Assembly (NCBI RefSeq): GCF_022419185.1 | Contig: NZ_JAJOZK010000002.1 | Coordinates: forward strand, 228,884-292,883 | DNA from: Thermomonas flagellata | GTDB lineage: Bacteria > Pseudomonadota > Gammaproteobacteria > Xanthomonadales > Xanthomonadaceae | DNA: 64,000 bases | Direction of reading: 5' to 3' | In this document: positions 44,068-55,528 of the stretch, piece by piece | How the letters are laid out: every line of letters starts with the position of its first letter | Position numbering within the stretch: the stretch's first letter is position 1 | Program-made: the position numbers and the translations under genes | The notes under the pieces: model-generated | Database searches by the model: none | Seen by the model: only the letters and a program-made list of their open reading frames with translations | What the model was told of the DNA's origin: nothing

Positions 44068-44928
44068 TCAGCCGCCGAGGGCCTCCGCCACGAACGGCGG
44101 CAGCGCCTGCGCGCCCTTGTGCACGTCGGCGCTGTAGTAGCGGGTGGGGAAGGGCTTGGCGCGGGCATCGGCCTCGCGGAAGGCGAAGCTGGCGTTCGCG
44201 GCCTTCTTCGCCATCGTGCAGCTCCACCAGCCGGTGGGGTAGCAGGGCTGCGGGAACGGCAGGGTCTGGAAGCTCCCGAAGCCGGCCTTGCCCATCTCCG
44301 CGCGCAGCGCCTGGATCAGGTCCAGCAGCGCCAGCGGCGACTCGCTCTGCTGGACCAGGATGCCATCGTCCTTCAGCGCGCGGTGGCAGCTCTCGAAGAA
44401 CGCCCGGTTGAACAGCCCCTCGGCGGGGCCGACCGGATCGGTGGAGTCCACGATCACGATGTCCACGCTGGCCGGCGCGCAGTGGGCCATGTAGGCGATG
44501 CCGTCGTCCCACAGCAGCTCGGCGCGTGGATCACCGTTGGACTCGCACAGCTCGGGGAAGTACTTCTCCGCCATGCGCGTGACCTGCTCGTCGATGTCGC
44601 ACTGTACGGCCTGCTCCACGCCCGGGTGGCGCAGCACCTCGCGCAGGGTGCCGCAGTCGCCGCCGCCGATGATCACCACCCGCCTGGGATCGGGATGGGT
44701 GAACAGCGCCGGGTGCGCCATCATCTCGTGGTAGAGGAAGTTGTCGCGGCTGGTCAGCATCATCGCGCCGTCGATCAGCATGACGTTGCCCCAGTCGCTG
44801 GAGCGGTAGATCTCGATGTGCTGGAACGGCGAGCGCACCTCGTCGAGCTTGGCCTCGACCCGGAAGCCGATCGCCGAGCCGGTCTTGTCGAAGCATTCGT
44901 GCAGCCAGCGGGCGTCGGGCATGGGCAT
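44068..44928 (-). CDS. speE: Spermidine synthase
   Basis: Aminopropyltransferase that joins putrescine and decarboxylated SAM. The 286-residue protein has the GGGDCGTLREVLRHPGVEQ nucleotide site, YHEMMAHPAL, DGIAYM and the catalytic aspartate in IVDSTDPVGPAEGLF. A closer in-frame ATG at 44922 would remove two residues. A TACAAT box (44951-44956) lies 22 bases before the start on this strand. It is divergent from speA, so the two polyamine genes share a 108-base control region. Confidence 0.96.
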   Translation of the reverse strand: MPMPDARWLHECFDKTGSAIGFRVEAKLDEVRSPFQHIEIYRSSDWGNVMLIDGAMMLTSRDNFLYHEMMAHPALFTHPDPRRVVIIGGGDCGTLREVLRHPGVEQAVQCDIDEQVTRMAEKYFPELCESNGDPRAELLWDDGIAYMAHCAPASVDIVIVDSTDPVGPAEGLFNRAFFESCHRALKDDGILVQQSESPLALLDLIQALRAEMGKAGFGSFQTLPFPQPCYPTGWWSCTMAKKAANASFAFREADARAKPFPTRYYSADVHKGAQALPPFVAEALGG

Positions 44929-45036
44929 CGGTTCCGGGGAAGGGGGCCGGATTGTAGCGGAGCGGCGATGGCGGCCACGACCGCGCCGCGGGCAGGCCCT
45001 ACAATGCGCCTCCCCCACGCCGCAGGCGCCGCCGCC

Positions 45037-46926
<1,890 letters not shown>

Positions 46927-46929
46927 CCA

Positions 46930-46951
46930 CCGGGGCCGCGCGCGGCCCCGG
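46930..46951. terminator. Perfect palindrome between convergent speA and SDR genes
   Basis: A perfect 22-bp palindrome (arms 46930-46939 and 46942-46951 with a 2-base centre) fills the 32-base gap between the two convergent stop codons. It could act as a bidirectional terminator. Confidence 0.5.
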
Positions 46952-46958
46952 CGCCGGG

Positions 46959-47720
46959 TCAGCCCTCGCGCGCGACCTGGAACCCGGCGAACGACTGGGT
47001 GGTGGGCATCAGCTCGAGCCGGTTGATGTTGACGTGCGCGGGCAGGTGCGCGATCCAGTGCACCGCCTCGGCGATGTCGTCGGCGCGGAGCGGATGCGCG
47101 CCGGCGTACAGGCGGTCGGAGGCGGCCTGGTCGCCATGGGTGCGCACGAGGGTGAACTCGGTCTCGGCCATGCCCGGCTCGATGCTGGTCACGCGCACGC
47201 CGGTGCCGTGCAGGTCGGAGCGCAACCCGAGCGAAAACTGACTGACGAAGGCCTTGGTGCCGCCGTATACGTTGCCGCCGGGGTAGGGGTAGTGGCCGGC
47301 GACCGAGCTGATGTTCACGATCGCGCCGCGGCGGCGGATCATGGTCGGCAGCAGGGCGTGGGTGAGGGTCGCCAGCGCGGTGACGTTGGTCGCGATCATG
47401 GTCGTCCAGTCCGCCAGTTGGGCCTCCTGCGCGGGCCGGGTCCCGAGCGCGAGGCCGGCGTTGTTCACCAGCAGGTCGATGTCGCGGAAGCCGGCCGGCA
47501 GCGCTTCGAGCGCGGCGCGCTGCGCGTCGGCGTCGCGGATGTCGAAGCAGGCCGGGTGCAGGCGCTCGCCCAGTTCTGTTTGCAGCGCGTCGAGGCGTTC
47601 GCGGCGGCGGCCGGTGGCGATGACCTGCCAGCCGGCGGCATGCAGGCGGCGGGCGATGGCGAGGCCGAAGCCGGCGGTGGCGCCGGTGACCAGGGCGGTG
47701 CGCGGGGCGGGGGTGTCCAT
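46959..47720 (-). CDS. SDR oxidoreductase, YdfG-like (3-hydroxy acid dehydrogenase type)
   Basis: A 253-residue classical SDR. The nucleotide loop is TGATAGFGLAIARRL. NNAGLALGTRPAQEA, the catalytic ISSVAGHYPYPGGNVYGGTKAFVSQFSLGLRSDL (serine, tyrosine, lysine) and the EPGMAETEFTLVR segment closely match YdfG-type NADP-dependent L-allo-threonine/3-hydroxyacid dehydrogenases. TACAAT on the minus strand (47727-47732) is six bases before the ATG. Confidence 0.92.
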   Translation of the reverse strand: MDTPAPRTALVTGATAGFGLAIARRLHAAGWQVIATGRRRERLDALQTELGERLHPACFDIRDADAQRAALEALPAGFRDIDLLVNNAGLALGTRPAQEAQLADWTTMIATNVTALATLTHALLPTMIRRRGAIVNISSVAGHYPYPGGNVYGGTKAFVSQFSLGLRSDLHGTGVRVTSIEPGMAETEFTLVRTHGDQAASDRLYAGAHPLRADDIAEAVHWIAHLPAHVNINRLELMPTTQSFAGFQVAREG

Positions 47721-47726
47721 CGCGCG

Positions 47727-47732
47727 ATTGTA
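47727..47732 (-). promoter_or_regulatory. TACAAT -10-like element immediately before the YdfG-like gene
   Basis: Same GCCTACAAT block and six-base spacing to ATG as at oleB and ubiJ, here on the minus strand. Confidence 0.4.
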
Positions 47733-47880
47733 GGCAAGGCAGCGCCCGCGGCGGAGCGCAGCACAGGCGGATCGCCGCGGTGCGCCCAGGCCCCGGGCGA
47801 ACGGCGGCGGGGCGCGGGCGGCTCCGGTGCGGTCGCCGCGTCGGGGCGGCGGCGTGCGTGCGCCGTGCTGCAGGGTTGCG

Positions 47881-48116
47881 GCAGTGCTTGCGCAGCATCG
47901 CCTCGGCCAGCAGCACGTCGGCGGACAGCAGGCCGGCCGCGCGGGCGATCGCGATCTTGGCCTGCACCCGGTTGTGGTCGGGGTCGGCCAGCATTCGCGG
48001 ATGGCCTCGCGCACCGCTGCCTCGGCATGGCGCCGCAGGCGCGCCTCGCGGCCGCGGCGCAGCAGCGCGAGCACGGCCGCCAGCGCCGGTTTGATCAGCG
48101 CCGCCTCGATCGCCAT
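47881..48116 (-). pseudogene. Probable frameshifted small gene of unknown function
   Basis: Two overlapping frames join into one sensible protein. From ATG 48116 the frame reads MAIEAALIKPALAAVLALL and continues as a charged helix to AIRE. The coherent sequence then moves to the next frame at 47994 (MLADPDHNRVQAKIAIARA, then a hydrophobic AEAMLRKHC helix). After each point of departure the original frame turns into low-quality Pro/Arg/Thr sequence. A single missing base near 47995 would explain it; sequencing error is possible. The C-terminal end is not definable. The remaining ~160 bases up to the SDR gene show nothing recognisable. Confidence 0.4.
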
Positions 48117-48178
48117 CGCGCCCTCCGCGCCGCCAGCCGGCGCGGCGGCTGGCGCAGGCGCTGCGACCGGCGCGGCGC

Positions 48179-48946
48179 CTACTGGGTCTTGACCGCGATC
48201 GCCGGCAGCCCGCCGTCGGCGAGCTTGGCCTTGGCCTCGGCCAGTTCGGCGGCGCTGCCGTACGGCCCCAGGCGCACGCGGTAGACGGTCTTGCCGCCGA
48301 TCTGCGCGGATTCCACCCGGGCGTTCAGGCCGAGCAGGGCGATCTTGGCCTTGATCGCCTCGGCATCGCCGGAGGCGCCGTAGGCGCCGGCCTGCAGCAG
48401 GTAGCGGGCCGGCGCGGGTGCGCTGGCCGCCGGGGTGGGGGTGCTGGCGGGCGCGGACGCCGGTGCCGGCGCGGCGGTCGTGGCGGTGCCCGCTGCCGGG
48501 CTGGCGGCCGCGTCCTCCAGCGGGGCCGGCAGCGCGGCCTGGCCGGCGGCCTGGGCCGCGGCGGCGGCCTCGCGCGCGGCGCGCGCCTGCGCGGCGGCCT
48601 CGGCCTTGGCGCTGGCGGCCAGCTCGGCATCGCTCATCGCCACTTCCTGCCCCGGCAGCAGGGTGTAGAAGTCGAACTGCGGCGCCTTGGGCTTCTCCGG
48701 CGCGGCTGCCGGGGCGACGTCGGGGGCGATCGCCTCGCCCTCCGCGCTCGGCGCGGCCGGGCGCGCGTCCGGGTTCGGGGTCGGGGTCGGGCGGAAGAAG
48801 CCGTCGCCGCCGCCGGACTTCAGCCAGCGCGGCACCAGCAGCACCGCCAGCAGGGCGATCAGCACGCCCAGCAGCAGCCAGGCCCAGCCGGGCAGGCCGC
48901 CGCTGCCGTGCCGGCGCGCCTGCGATTTGCCGCGCCGCGCCGCCAT
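48179..48946 (-). CDS. SPOR-domain membrane protein
   Basis: A 255-residue protein with a cytoplasmic basic N-terminus (ARRGKSQARRH), one membrane span at about 20-40 (WAWLLLGVLIALLAVLLV), a long Ala/Pro-rich periplasmic linker, and a C-terminal SPOR domain (YLLQAGAYGASGDAEAIKAKIALLGLNARVESAQIGGKTVYRVRLGPYGSAAELAEAKAKL). SPOR domains bind denuded peptidoglycan at the septum, so a cell-division role is likely (FtsN/DedD-like class). The ATG overlaps the argS stop (TGATG), implying coupling with argS. Confidence 0.88.
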   Translation of the reverse strand: MAARRGKSQARRHGSGGLPGWAWLLLGVLIALLAVLLVPRWLKSGGGDGFFRPTPTPNPDARPAAPSAEGEAIAPDVAPAAAPEKPKAPQFDFYTLLPGQEVAMSDAELAASAKAEAAAQARAAREAAAAAQAAGQAALPAPLEDAAASPAAGTATTAAPAPASAPASTPTPAASAPAPARYLLQAGAYGASGDAEAIKAKIALLGLNARVESAQIGGKTVYRVRLGPYGSAAELAEAKAKLADGGLPAIAVKTQ

Positions 48947-50634
48947 CACATGCGCTCCGGGGCGGACACGCCCAGCAGGTCGAGGCCATTGGCCAGCACC
49001 TGGCGGGTGGCCAGCGCCAGCGCCAGACGCGCGTCGCGCAGGTCGGCGTCGTCCACCAGCACCGGGCTTTGGTGGTACCAGCCGTGGAAGGCCTGCGCCA
49101 GCTCGCGCAGGTACTGCGCCACCAGGTGCGGCTCGAGCGTCGCGCCGGCCGCCTCCACCACCTCGGGGAAGCGCGACAGCGCGCGCAGCAGCTCCAGCGC
49201 GGGGGTGTCGTCCAGGCGGGCGAGCGCGGCCTGCCCGCGCGCGGGATCGTGCGCCAGCCCCTTCTCCTCGGCCTGGCGCAGCAGGCTGCAGATGCGCGCA
49301 TGCGCGTACTGCACGTAGTAGACCGGGTTGTCGTTGCTCTGCGCGCGCGCCAGGTCGATGTCGAACACCAGCTGCGAATCCGGCTTGCGCGCGACCAGGA
49401 ACCAGCGGGTGGCATCGCGCCCCACTTCGTCGATCAGGTCACGCAGGGTCAGGTAGCTGCCTGCGCGCTTGGAGAGCTTCACCTCCTCGCCGCCGCGCAT
49501 CACCGTGACCATCTGGTGCAGCACGTAGTCCGGGTAGCCCGGCGGGATGCCGCAGTCCAGCGCCTGCAGCCCGGCGCGCACGCGCGCCAGCGAGCCGTGG
49601 TGGTCGGCGCCGAGCTCGGTGACCGCGCGCACGTAGCCGCGCTGCCACTTGGACAGGTGGTAGGCCACGTCCGGCACGAAGTAGGTGTAGCTGCCGTCGG
49701 ACTTGCGCATGACGCGGTCCTTGTCGTCGCCGAAGTCGGTGGTGCGCAACCACAGTGCGCCGCCCTCCTCGTAGGTGTGGCCGTTGGCGACCAGGCGCCG
49801 CACGGTCTCCTCCACCTTGCCGTCGGCGTACAGCGAGGACTCCAGGAAATACACGTCGAACGCGACCCCGAACGCGGCCAGATCCGCGTTCTGCTCGCGC
49901 CGCAGCCAGGCCACCGCGAACCGGCGGATGGCGTCGAGGTCGTCGGCGTCCGCCTGGGCGACGACCACGTGGCCGTCCACCTCCACGCGCTCGCCGCGCA
50001 GGTAGGCGGCCGCGACCTCGGCGATGTAGTCGCCGTTGTAGGCCTCCGCCGGCCAGCCGGCGTCGCCAGGCTTCACGCCCTTGGCGCGCGCCTGCACCGA
50101 ACGCGCCAGGTTCTCGATCTGCACCCCGGCGTCGTTGTAGTAGAACTCGCGCCGGACGTCCCAGCCGTTGGCGGCCAGCACCCGCGCGATGCAGTCGCCG
50201 ATCGCGCCGGCGCGGCCGTGGCCGACGTGCAGCGGGCCGGTCGGGTTGGCGGAGACGTATTCCACGCCCACCGTCCTGCCGCCGCCGCTCGTGTTGTGGC
50301 CGTAGCGGTCGGCCTCGGCGTGGATCTGGCGCACCTGCTGCTGCCAGGCGGCGGCGCTCAGGTGGAAGTTGATGAAGCCGGGGCCGGCGATTTCGGCGCG
50401 CGCGACCAGGTCCGAGGGCGGCAGCGCGTCCAGCAGTGCCTGCGCCAGCGCGCGCGGGTTGCTGCGCGCGGCCTTGGCCAGCAGCATGGCGACGTTGGTC
50501 GAGAAGTCGCCGTGCGCGCGCTCCTTCGGGCGTTCGACCACGTACTCCGGCGTGGGTAGGTCGGCCGGCAGGGTGCCGGCGGAACGCAGGGCGGTCAGGC
50601 CCTGGTCGATCAGGGCGCGCAGCGGGGCTTTCAC
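48946..50634 (-). CDS. argS: Arginyl-tRNA synthetase
   Basis: Charges tRNA-Arg. The 562-residue protein has the N-terminal Add1 domain, the HIGH-type motif as HVGH ([18 protein letters not shown]), the KMSKS-type loop as KLSKRAG, and the C-terminal anticodon-binding DALR domain ([19 protein letters not shown]). A TACAAT box (minus strand, 50668-50673) lies 33 bases before the ATG. Confidence 0.97.
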   Translation of the reverse strand: MKAPLRALIDQGLTALRSAGTLPADLPTPEYVVERPKERAHGDFSTNVAMLLAKAARSNPRALAQALLDALPPSDLVARAEIAGPGFINFHLSAAAWQQQVRQIHAEADRYGHNTSGGGRTVGVEYVSANPTGPLHVGHGRAGAIGDCIARVLAANGWDVRREFYYNDAGVQIENLARSVQARAKGVKPGDAGWPAEAYNGDYIAEVAAAYLRGERVEVDGHVVVAQADADDLDAIRRFAVAWLRREQNADLAAFGVAFDVYFLESSLYADGKVEETVRRLVANGHTYEEGGALWLRTTDFGDDKDRVMRKSDGSYTYFVPDVAYHLSKWQRGYVRAVTELGADHHGSLARVRAGLQALDCGIPPGYPDYVLHQMVTVMRGGEEVKLSKRAGSYLTLRDLIDEVGRDATRWFLVARKPDSQLVFDIDLARAQSNDNPVYYVQYAHARICSLLRQAEEKGLAHDPARGQAALARLDDTPALELLRALSRFPEVVEAAGATLEPHLVAQYLRELAQAFHGWYHQSPVLVDDADLRDARLALALATRQVLANGLDLLGVSAPERM

Positions 50635-50695
50635 GGGACGCGGACGACGGCGGTTCGACGGACGCGCATTGTACGCGAGCCGCCCGCCGCGGCCG

Positions 50696-51370
50696 TCACA
50701 GCAGGCCGCGCGCCGCCAGCGACACCGGCGGGCCGTCGCCGATCACCAGGTGGTCGAGCAGGCGGATGTCCACCAGCGCCAGCGCCTGCGCCAGGCGCCG
50801 GGTGAGCGCGTGGTCGGCGGCGCTCGGCTCCGGGTTCCCGCTCGGGTGGTTGTGGCCGGCGATCACCGCCGCCGCGCCGTGCGCCAGCGCGCGCTGCACG
50901 ACCACCCGCGGGTGCACCTCGGCGCCGTCGAGGCCGCCGTGGAACAGCTCCTCGAAGCCGAGCGCGCGGTGGCGGGTGTCGAGGTAGAGCAGGGCGAACA
51001 CCTCGCGCTCGCGCGCGCGCAGGCGCTGCGCGAAGTAGCGCCCGGCCGCGGCCGGATCCGCCAGCAGTTCGCCGCGCGCCAAGCCGGCGGCGAGGTGGCG
51101 CTGGCCGAGCTCGAGCGCCGCCGCCAGTGCGCAGGCGCGCGCCGGCCCCAGCCCCGGCAGTGACGTCAGGGCCCGCGGCGGGCGGTCCAGCAGCCCGCGC
51201 AGCCCGCCCTGCGCCGCCAGCAGCGTGCGCGCGCAGGCCACCGCGTCGCGCCCGCCGCTGCCGGAGCCGAGCAGCACGGCCAGCAGCTCGGCGTCCGAGA
51301 GCGCGCCGGCGCCGCGCGCGAGCAGCTTCTCGCGCGGGCGTTCCTCGCAGGGCCAGGTGCGGATCGACAT
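50696..51370 (-). CDS. radC: RadC/JAB domain protein
   Basis: A 224-residue RadC-family protein: N-terminal helix-hairpin-helix region ([24 protein letters not shown]) followed by a JAB1/MPN metalloprotease-like domain with H-N-H-P-S-G ([24 protein letters not shown]). The family is conserved beside coaBC in many bacteria, and was once linked to DNA repair; the true activity is unsettled. It is divergent from coaC with 94 bases between. Confidence 0.93.
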   Translation of the reverse strand: MSIRTWPCEERPREKLLARGAGALSDAELLAVLLGSGSGGRDAVACARTLLAAQGGLRGLLDRPPRALTSLPGLGPARACALAAALELGQRHLAAGLARGELLADPAAAGRYFAQRLRAREREVFALLYLDTRHRALGFEELFHGGLDGAEVHPRVVVQRALAHGAAAVIAGHNHPSGNPEPSAADHALTRRLAQALALVDIRLLDHLVIGDGPPVSLAARGLL

Positions 51371-51464
51371 GCCGCCAGCATCGCCCCGCGCGCGCATCGG
51401 CAGGATCGGAAGCGGCGGGCGCATCGGGTAAGCTGCGGCCCGAGCCGTCAGTCAGGGAACCCCG

Positions 51465-52028
51465 ATGTCCGCCGCCGCGTCCGGCCCCTTGCGCGATCGC
51501 CGCGTGCTGCTGTGCGTGTGCGGCGGGATCGCCGCCTACCGCAGCGCCGAGCTGGTGCGCCGGCTGCGCGAGGCCGGCGCCGAGGTGCAGGTGGCGATGA
51601 CCGAGAACGCGCAGCGCTTCGTCGCGGCGCAGACCTTCCAGGCGCTCTCGCACCGGCCGGTGCGCACCACGCTGTGGGACGCCGCCGCGGAGGCCGCGAT
51701 GGGCCATCTGGAGCTGGCGCGCTGGGCGCAGCAGCTCGTGGTCGCCCCGGCCACTGCGAACACGCTGGCGAGGCTGGCGCACGGGCTGGCCGACGATCTG
51801 GTCAGCACCCTGTGCCTGGCCAGCGAGGCGCCGCTGCTGCTGGCGCCGGCGATGAACCACCGGATGTGGCGGCACCCGGCCACCCAGGCCAACGTGGCCA
51901 CCCTGCAGGCGCGCGGCGCGCGCCTGGTCGGCCCGGACGACGGCCCGCTGGCCGAGGGCGAATCCGGCCCCGGACGGATGGCCGCGCCGGAGGCGATCGT
52001 GGCCGCGCTGGCGCAGGTGGCGGCATGA
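51465..52028 (+). CDS. coaC: CoaC, phosphopantothenoylcysteine decarboxylase (separate gene)
   Basis: FMN enzyme that decarboxylates 4'-phosphopantothenoylcysteine in coenzyme A synthesis. The 187-residue protein shows the family's SGGIAAY-type [16 protein letters not shown], the active-site histidine in MGHLEL, the PAMN motif (APAMNHRMW) and the flap GPGRM. The position of the E. coli flap cysteine (Cys158) is E164 here ([11 protein letters not shown]); actinobacterial enzymes also appear to lack it. In most bacteria this is the N-terminal half of fused CoaBC. Here it ends in a stop that overlaps the coaB start as ATGA. Confidence 0.9.
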   Translation: MSAAASGPLRDRRVLLCVCGGIAAYRSAELVRRLREAGAEVQVAMTENAQRFVAAQTFQALSHRPVRTTLWDAAAEAAMGHLELARWAQQLVVAPATANTLARLAHGLADDLVSTLCLASEAPLLLAPAMNHRMWRHPATQANVATLQARGARLVGPDDGPLAEGESGPGRMAAPEAIVAALAQVAA

Positions 52029-52684
52029 GCGGCCTGCTCGCCGGGCGGCGGGTGCTGGTCAGCGCCGGCCCCACCTACGAGGACATCGACCCGGTGCGCT
52101 TCCTCGGCAACCGCAGCAGCGGCAAGATGGGGTTTGCGATCGCCGCCGCCGCGCAGGCCGCCGGCGCCCAGGTGCAGCTGGTGGCCGGCCCGGTGCAGCT
52201 GCCCACCCCGCCCGGGGTGGCGCGCACCGACGTGCGCAGCGCCGCGCAGATGCACGCCGCGGTGCTGCAGGCGCTGCCCTGCGACGTCTATGTCGGGGCC
52301 GCCGCGGTGGCCGACTTCACCCCGCGCACGGTCGCGCGCGAGAAGCTCAAGAAGGCGCCCGGCCAGGACGGGCTGGTGCTGGAGCTGGTGCGCACCGCCG
52401 ACATCCTGGCCGCGGTCGCCGCGCACCCGCAGCGGCCGCGGCTGGTGGTCGGCTTCGCCGCCGAGACCCACGACGTGGCCGCCTACGCGCGCGCCAAGCT
52501 GGAGCGCAAGGGCGTGGATCTGGTGTGCGCGAACCGGGTCGGCCCCGGCGCGCAGGGCTTCGAGAGCGACGACAACGCGCTGCTGGTGCTCGACCGCGCC
52601 GGCACGGCGCAGGCGCTCGGGCCGGCGCCGAAGGCGGTGCTGGCCGCGCAGCTGGTGCGGCTGTTCGCGGAGCGGCTGGCATGA
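52025..52684 (+). CDS. coaB: CoaB, phosphopantothenate-cysteine ligase (separate gene)
   Basis: CTP-dependent ligase that adds cysteine to 4'-phosphopantothenate. The 219-residue protein starts exactly at the domain boundary: [31 protein letters not shown]. It continues with [20 protein letters not shown] (catalytic lysines and asparagine/aspartate region) and [29 protein letters not shown]. It is in the -1 frame relative to coaC and coupled by ATGA; dut follows with another ATGA. The frames are clean on both sides, so an old, stable split is as likely as a sequencing error. Confidence 0.9.
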   Translation: MSGLLAGRRVLVSAGPTYEDIDPVRFLGNRSSGKMGFAIAAAAQAAGAQVQLVAGPVQLPTPPGVARTDVRSAAQMHAAVLQALPCDVYVGAAAVADFTPRTVAREKLKKAPGQDGLVLELVRTADILAAVAAHPQRPRLVVGFAAETHDVAAYARAKLERKGVDLVCANRVGPGAQGFESDDNALLVLDRAGTAQALGPAPKAVLAAQLVRLFAERLA

Positions 52685-53142
52685 GCCCGCACCAGTTGCA
52701 GGTCAAGCTGCTCGATCCGCGCTTCGGCGCGGAATGGGATCTGCCGGCCTATGCCACCGCGCACAGCGCCGGCCTCGACCTGCGCGCCGCGCTGGAGGCG
52801 CCGCTGCGGCTCGCGCCCGGGGATGCCGCGCTGGTCCCCAGCGGGCTGGCCATCCACATCGCCGATCCCGGGCTGTGCGCGGTGATCCTGCCGCGCTCCG
52901 GGCTCGGGCACAAACACGGGATCGTGCTCGGCAACGGCACCGGCCTGATCGACGCCGACTACCAGGGCCCGCTGCTGATCAGCGTCTGGAACCGCGGGCG
53001 GATGCCGTACACCGTGATGCCGGGCGACCGCATCGCGCAGCTGGTGCTGCTGCCGGTCGTGCGCGCGATGCTGCAGGTGGTGGATACTTTCGACGCAACG
53101 GCGCGCGGCGCCGGGGGCTTCGGCCATACCGGGCTGCGCTGA
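52681..53142 (+). CDS. dut: dUTP diphosphatase
   Basis: Hydrolyses dUTP to dUMP, keeping uracil out of DNA and feeding thymidylate synthesis. The 153-residue trimeric enzyme shows the five motifs: [41 protein letters not shown] and the C-terminal [10 protein letters not shown] arm. The coaBC-dut-algC order resembles that of Pseudomonas. Confidence 0.97.
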   Translation: MSPHQLQVKLLDPRFGAEWDLPAYATAHSAGLDLRAALEAPLRLAPGDAALVPSGLAIHIADPGLCAVILPRSGLGHKHGIVLGNGTGLIDADYQGPLLISVWNRGRMPYTVMPGDRIAQLVLLPVVRAMLQVVDTFDATARGAGGFGHTGLR

Positions 53143-53152
53143 AGGGGAGCGC

Positions 53153-55486
53153 ATGGACGAGCAAGACAAGCGCGGGCTTCCGATCCGGCTCGGCCGCGAG
53201 CAGTCGCTGCGCGCGCTGCCGTGGCTGGCGCTGCTGCTGCTGGGGCTGGGGCTGTGGATGGCGGTCAGCGGCGGCCTGCGCTGGTGGGACCAGGCGCGGG
53301 TGGACACCCTCACCCTGGCGCGCGACGAGGCCGCCTCCGGCGTCCAGCGCGCGCTGGCGGCCGACACCGGCAAGCTGCAGGCGCTGCTGGCCAGCCCGGC
53401 GGTGCGCGCCGCGCTGCAGGCCGGGGATCCGGCCGCGGCCGCGCAGGCGCTCCGCCAGGGCTGGCCGGAGGCGCGCCAGGCGGAGGTCTGGCCGCAGGAC
53501 CTGGATGCGCAGTACGCCGGCCTGCCGCGCACCGGCTACGGCCGGCTGGCGGTGGCGGAGGCGGCGCTGGCGGCCGGCAAGCCGGTGGCGCGCGCGGTGC
53601 GCCACGATGGCCGCGACTGGCTGGCACTGGCCGCGCCGGTCGCGGATGCCGATCCTCCCGTGCTGGCCTACGTCGAGCTGCCGCTGGGGCGGATCGCCGA
53701 TGCGGTGACCGCGGTGGCGCTGCCGGAGCACACCTATCTGGCCCTGCGCCAGGGCGGGCGCAGCGTGGTCGCGCGCGGCGAGGACGCGCGCGCGGATGCC
53801 GCCGAGGCGCTCGGCACCCCGGTGCCGGGGACCGATCTGCGCATTGCCGCGGCCGCGCCGGACGTGGCGCACACCCCGTTCGACCTGCCGGGCGGGGCGG
53901 CGCTGGTCGCCGGCGGAGTGCTGGTCGGGCTGGCGCTGATGCTGTGGCTGGTGGTGCGTCCGCGCCTGCTGCAGGCCGGCGGCGAGGCCGGCCCGCCCGC
54001 GCCGACCCTGGCCGAACTGCAGGCCCAGCAGCCGGCCCCGGCGCCGGCGGCCGCGCCCAAGCCCGCGCCGGTGGCGGCGCCCGCCGCGGCCGCGCCGACC
54101 GCCGCGGTGGCGATCGACCGCGGCATCTTCCGCGCCTACGACATCCGCGGGGTGGTCGGGCAGACCCTGGACGCCGGGGTGGCCGAACTGATCGGGCAGG
54201 CGATCGGCAGCCTGATGCACGAACAGGGCCTGGACGAGATCGTGGTCGGCCGCGACGGCCGCCACTCCGGGCCGATGCTGGCCGAGGCGCTGATCGCCGG
54301 CCTGCGCAAGGCCGGGCGCAACGTGGTCGACATCGGCCTGGTGCCGACCCCGGTGGTCTACTTCGGCACCTACCACCTGCGCACCGGCTGCGGGGTGGCG
54401 GTCACCGGCAGCCACAATCCGCCGGACTACAATGGCTTCAAGATCGTGGTCGGTGCCGAGACCCTGTCCGGCGACGCGATCGCCGACCTGCACGCGCGCA
54501 TCGCCGAGGACCGCCTGTACACCGCGTCGCACCCGGGCGGGCTGGAGCAGCGCGACATCGGCGAGGACTACGTGGCGCGGATCGCCGGCGACATCCAGCT
54601 CGGGCGCCGCCTGAAGGTGGTGGTGGACGCGGGCAACGGCGCCGCCGGCGAACTCGGCCCGCGCGTGCTGGAGGCGATCGGCGCCGAGGTCGAGCGGCTG
54701 TACTGCGACATCGACGGCGACTTCCCCAACCACCATCCCGACCCCGGCGACCCGCGCAACCTGGAGGCGCTGGTGCAGATCGTGCAGCGCCTGCAGGCCG
54801 ACCTCGGGATCGCGTTCGACGGCGACGGCGACCGCCTCGGCGTGGTCACCGCGAGCGGCAAGGTGATCTACCCCGACCGCCTGCTGATGCTGTTCGCGGC
54901 CGACGTGCTGCAGCGCAACCCGGGGGCGACCGTGATCTACGACGTCAAGTGCAGCGGCCAGCTGGCCGGGCACATCCTGCGCCACGGCGGCAGCCCGCTG
55001 ATGTGGAAGACCGGGCACTCGCTGATCAAGGCCAAGATGCGCGAGACCGAGGCGGCCCTCGCCGGCGAGATGAGCGGCCATTTCTTCTTCGGCGAACGCT
55101 GGTACGGCTTCGACGACGGGCTCTATGCCGCCGCGCGCCTGCTGGAGATCGTGGACGCCGCGGACCAGCCGGCGACCGCGCTGCTGGAGTCGGTGCTGTC
55201 GGGGGTGTCCACCCCGGAGCTGAAGCTGCCGGCGCCGGATGCCGACCCGCATGCGTTCGTGGAGCGCTTCCGCGCGCAGGCGCGCTTCGAGGGCGCGCGC
55301 ATCACCACCATCGACGGCGTGCGCGTGGACTGGCCGGACGGCTGGGGCCTGGTGCGCGCCTCCAATACCACCCCGGTGGTGGTGATGCGCTTCGACGCCG
55401 ACAGCCCGGCGGCGATGGCGCGCATCCAGGAGGCCTTCCGCGCCCAGTTGCTGGCGCTGGATCCGGGGCTGGCGCTGCCGTTCTGA
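53153..55486 (+). CDS. Membrane-anchored phosphomannomutase/phosphoglucomutase (AlgC type)
   Basis: A 777-residue enzyme of the alpha-D-phosphohexomutase family that supplies mannose-1-P and glucose-1-P for exopolysaccharide and LPS. Unlike the classical 460-residue form, about 320 residues precede the catalytic core: a membrane span (LPWLALLLLGLGLWMAVSGG), a periplasmic domain, a second span (AALVAGGVLVGLALMLWLVV) and an Ala/Pro linker. The core has the phosphoserine loop TGSHNPPDYNGFK, metal site DGDGDR and sugar-binding GEMSGHFFF. Long-N-terminus forms are known in pseudomonads and xanthomonads; the periplasmic part could be a sensor. Confidence 0.93.
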   Translation: MDEQDKRGLPIRLGREQSLRALPWLALLLLGLGLWMAVSGGLRWWDQARVDTLTLARDEAASGVQRALAADTGKLQALLASPAVRAALQAGDPAAAAQALRQGWPEARQAEVWPQDLDAQYAGLPRTGYGRLAVAEAALAAGKPVARAVRHDGRDWLALAAPVADADPPVLAYVELPLGRIADAVTAVALPEHTYLALRQGGRSVVARGEDARADAAEALGTPVPGTDLRIAAAAPDVAHTPFDLPGGAALVAGGVLVGLALMLWLVVRPRLLQAGGEAGPPAPTLAELQAQQPAPAPAAAPKPAPVAAPAAAAPTAAVAIDRGIFRAYDIRGVVGQTLDAGVAELIGQAIGSLMHEQGLDEIVVGRDGRHSGPMLAEALIAGLRKAGRNVVDIGLVPTPVVYFGTYHLRTGCGVAVTGSHNPPDYNGFKIVVGAETLSGDAIADLHARIAEDRLYTASHPGGLEQRDIGEDYVARIAGDIQLGRRLKVVVDAGNGAAGELGPRVLEAIGAEVERLYCDIDGDFPNHHPDPGDPRNLEALVQIVQRLQADLGIAFDGDGDRLGVVTASGKVIYPDRLLMLFAADVLQRNPGATVIYDVKCSGQLAGHILRHGGSPLMWKTGHSLIKAKMRETEAALAGEMSGHFFFGERWYGFDDGLYAAARLLEIVDAADQPATALLESVLSGVSTPELKLPAPDADPHAFVERFRAQARFEGARITTIDGVRVDWPDGWGLVRASNTTPVVVMRFDADSPAAMARIQEAFRAQLLALDPGLALPF

Positions 55487-55528
55487 ACCCGGCGCGGTCG
55501 CGCGCGCGGACCGGGCGCTGGCGCAGGC

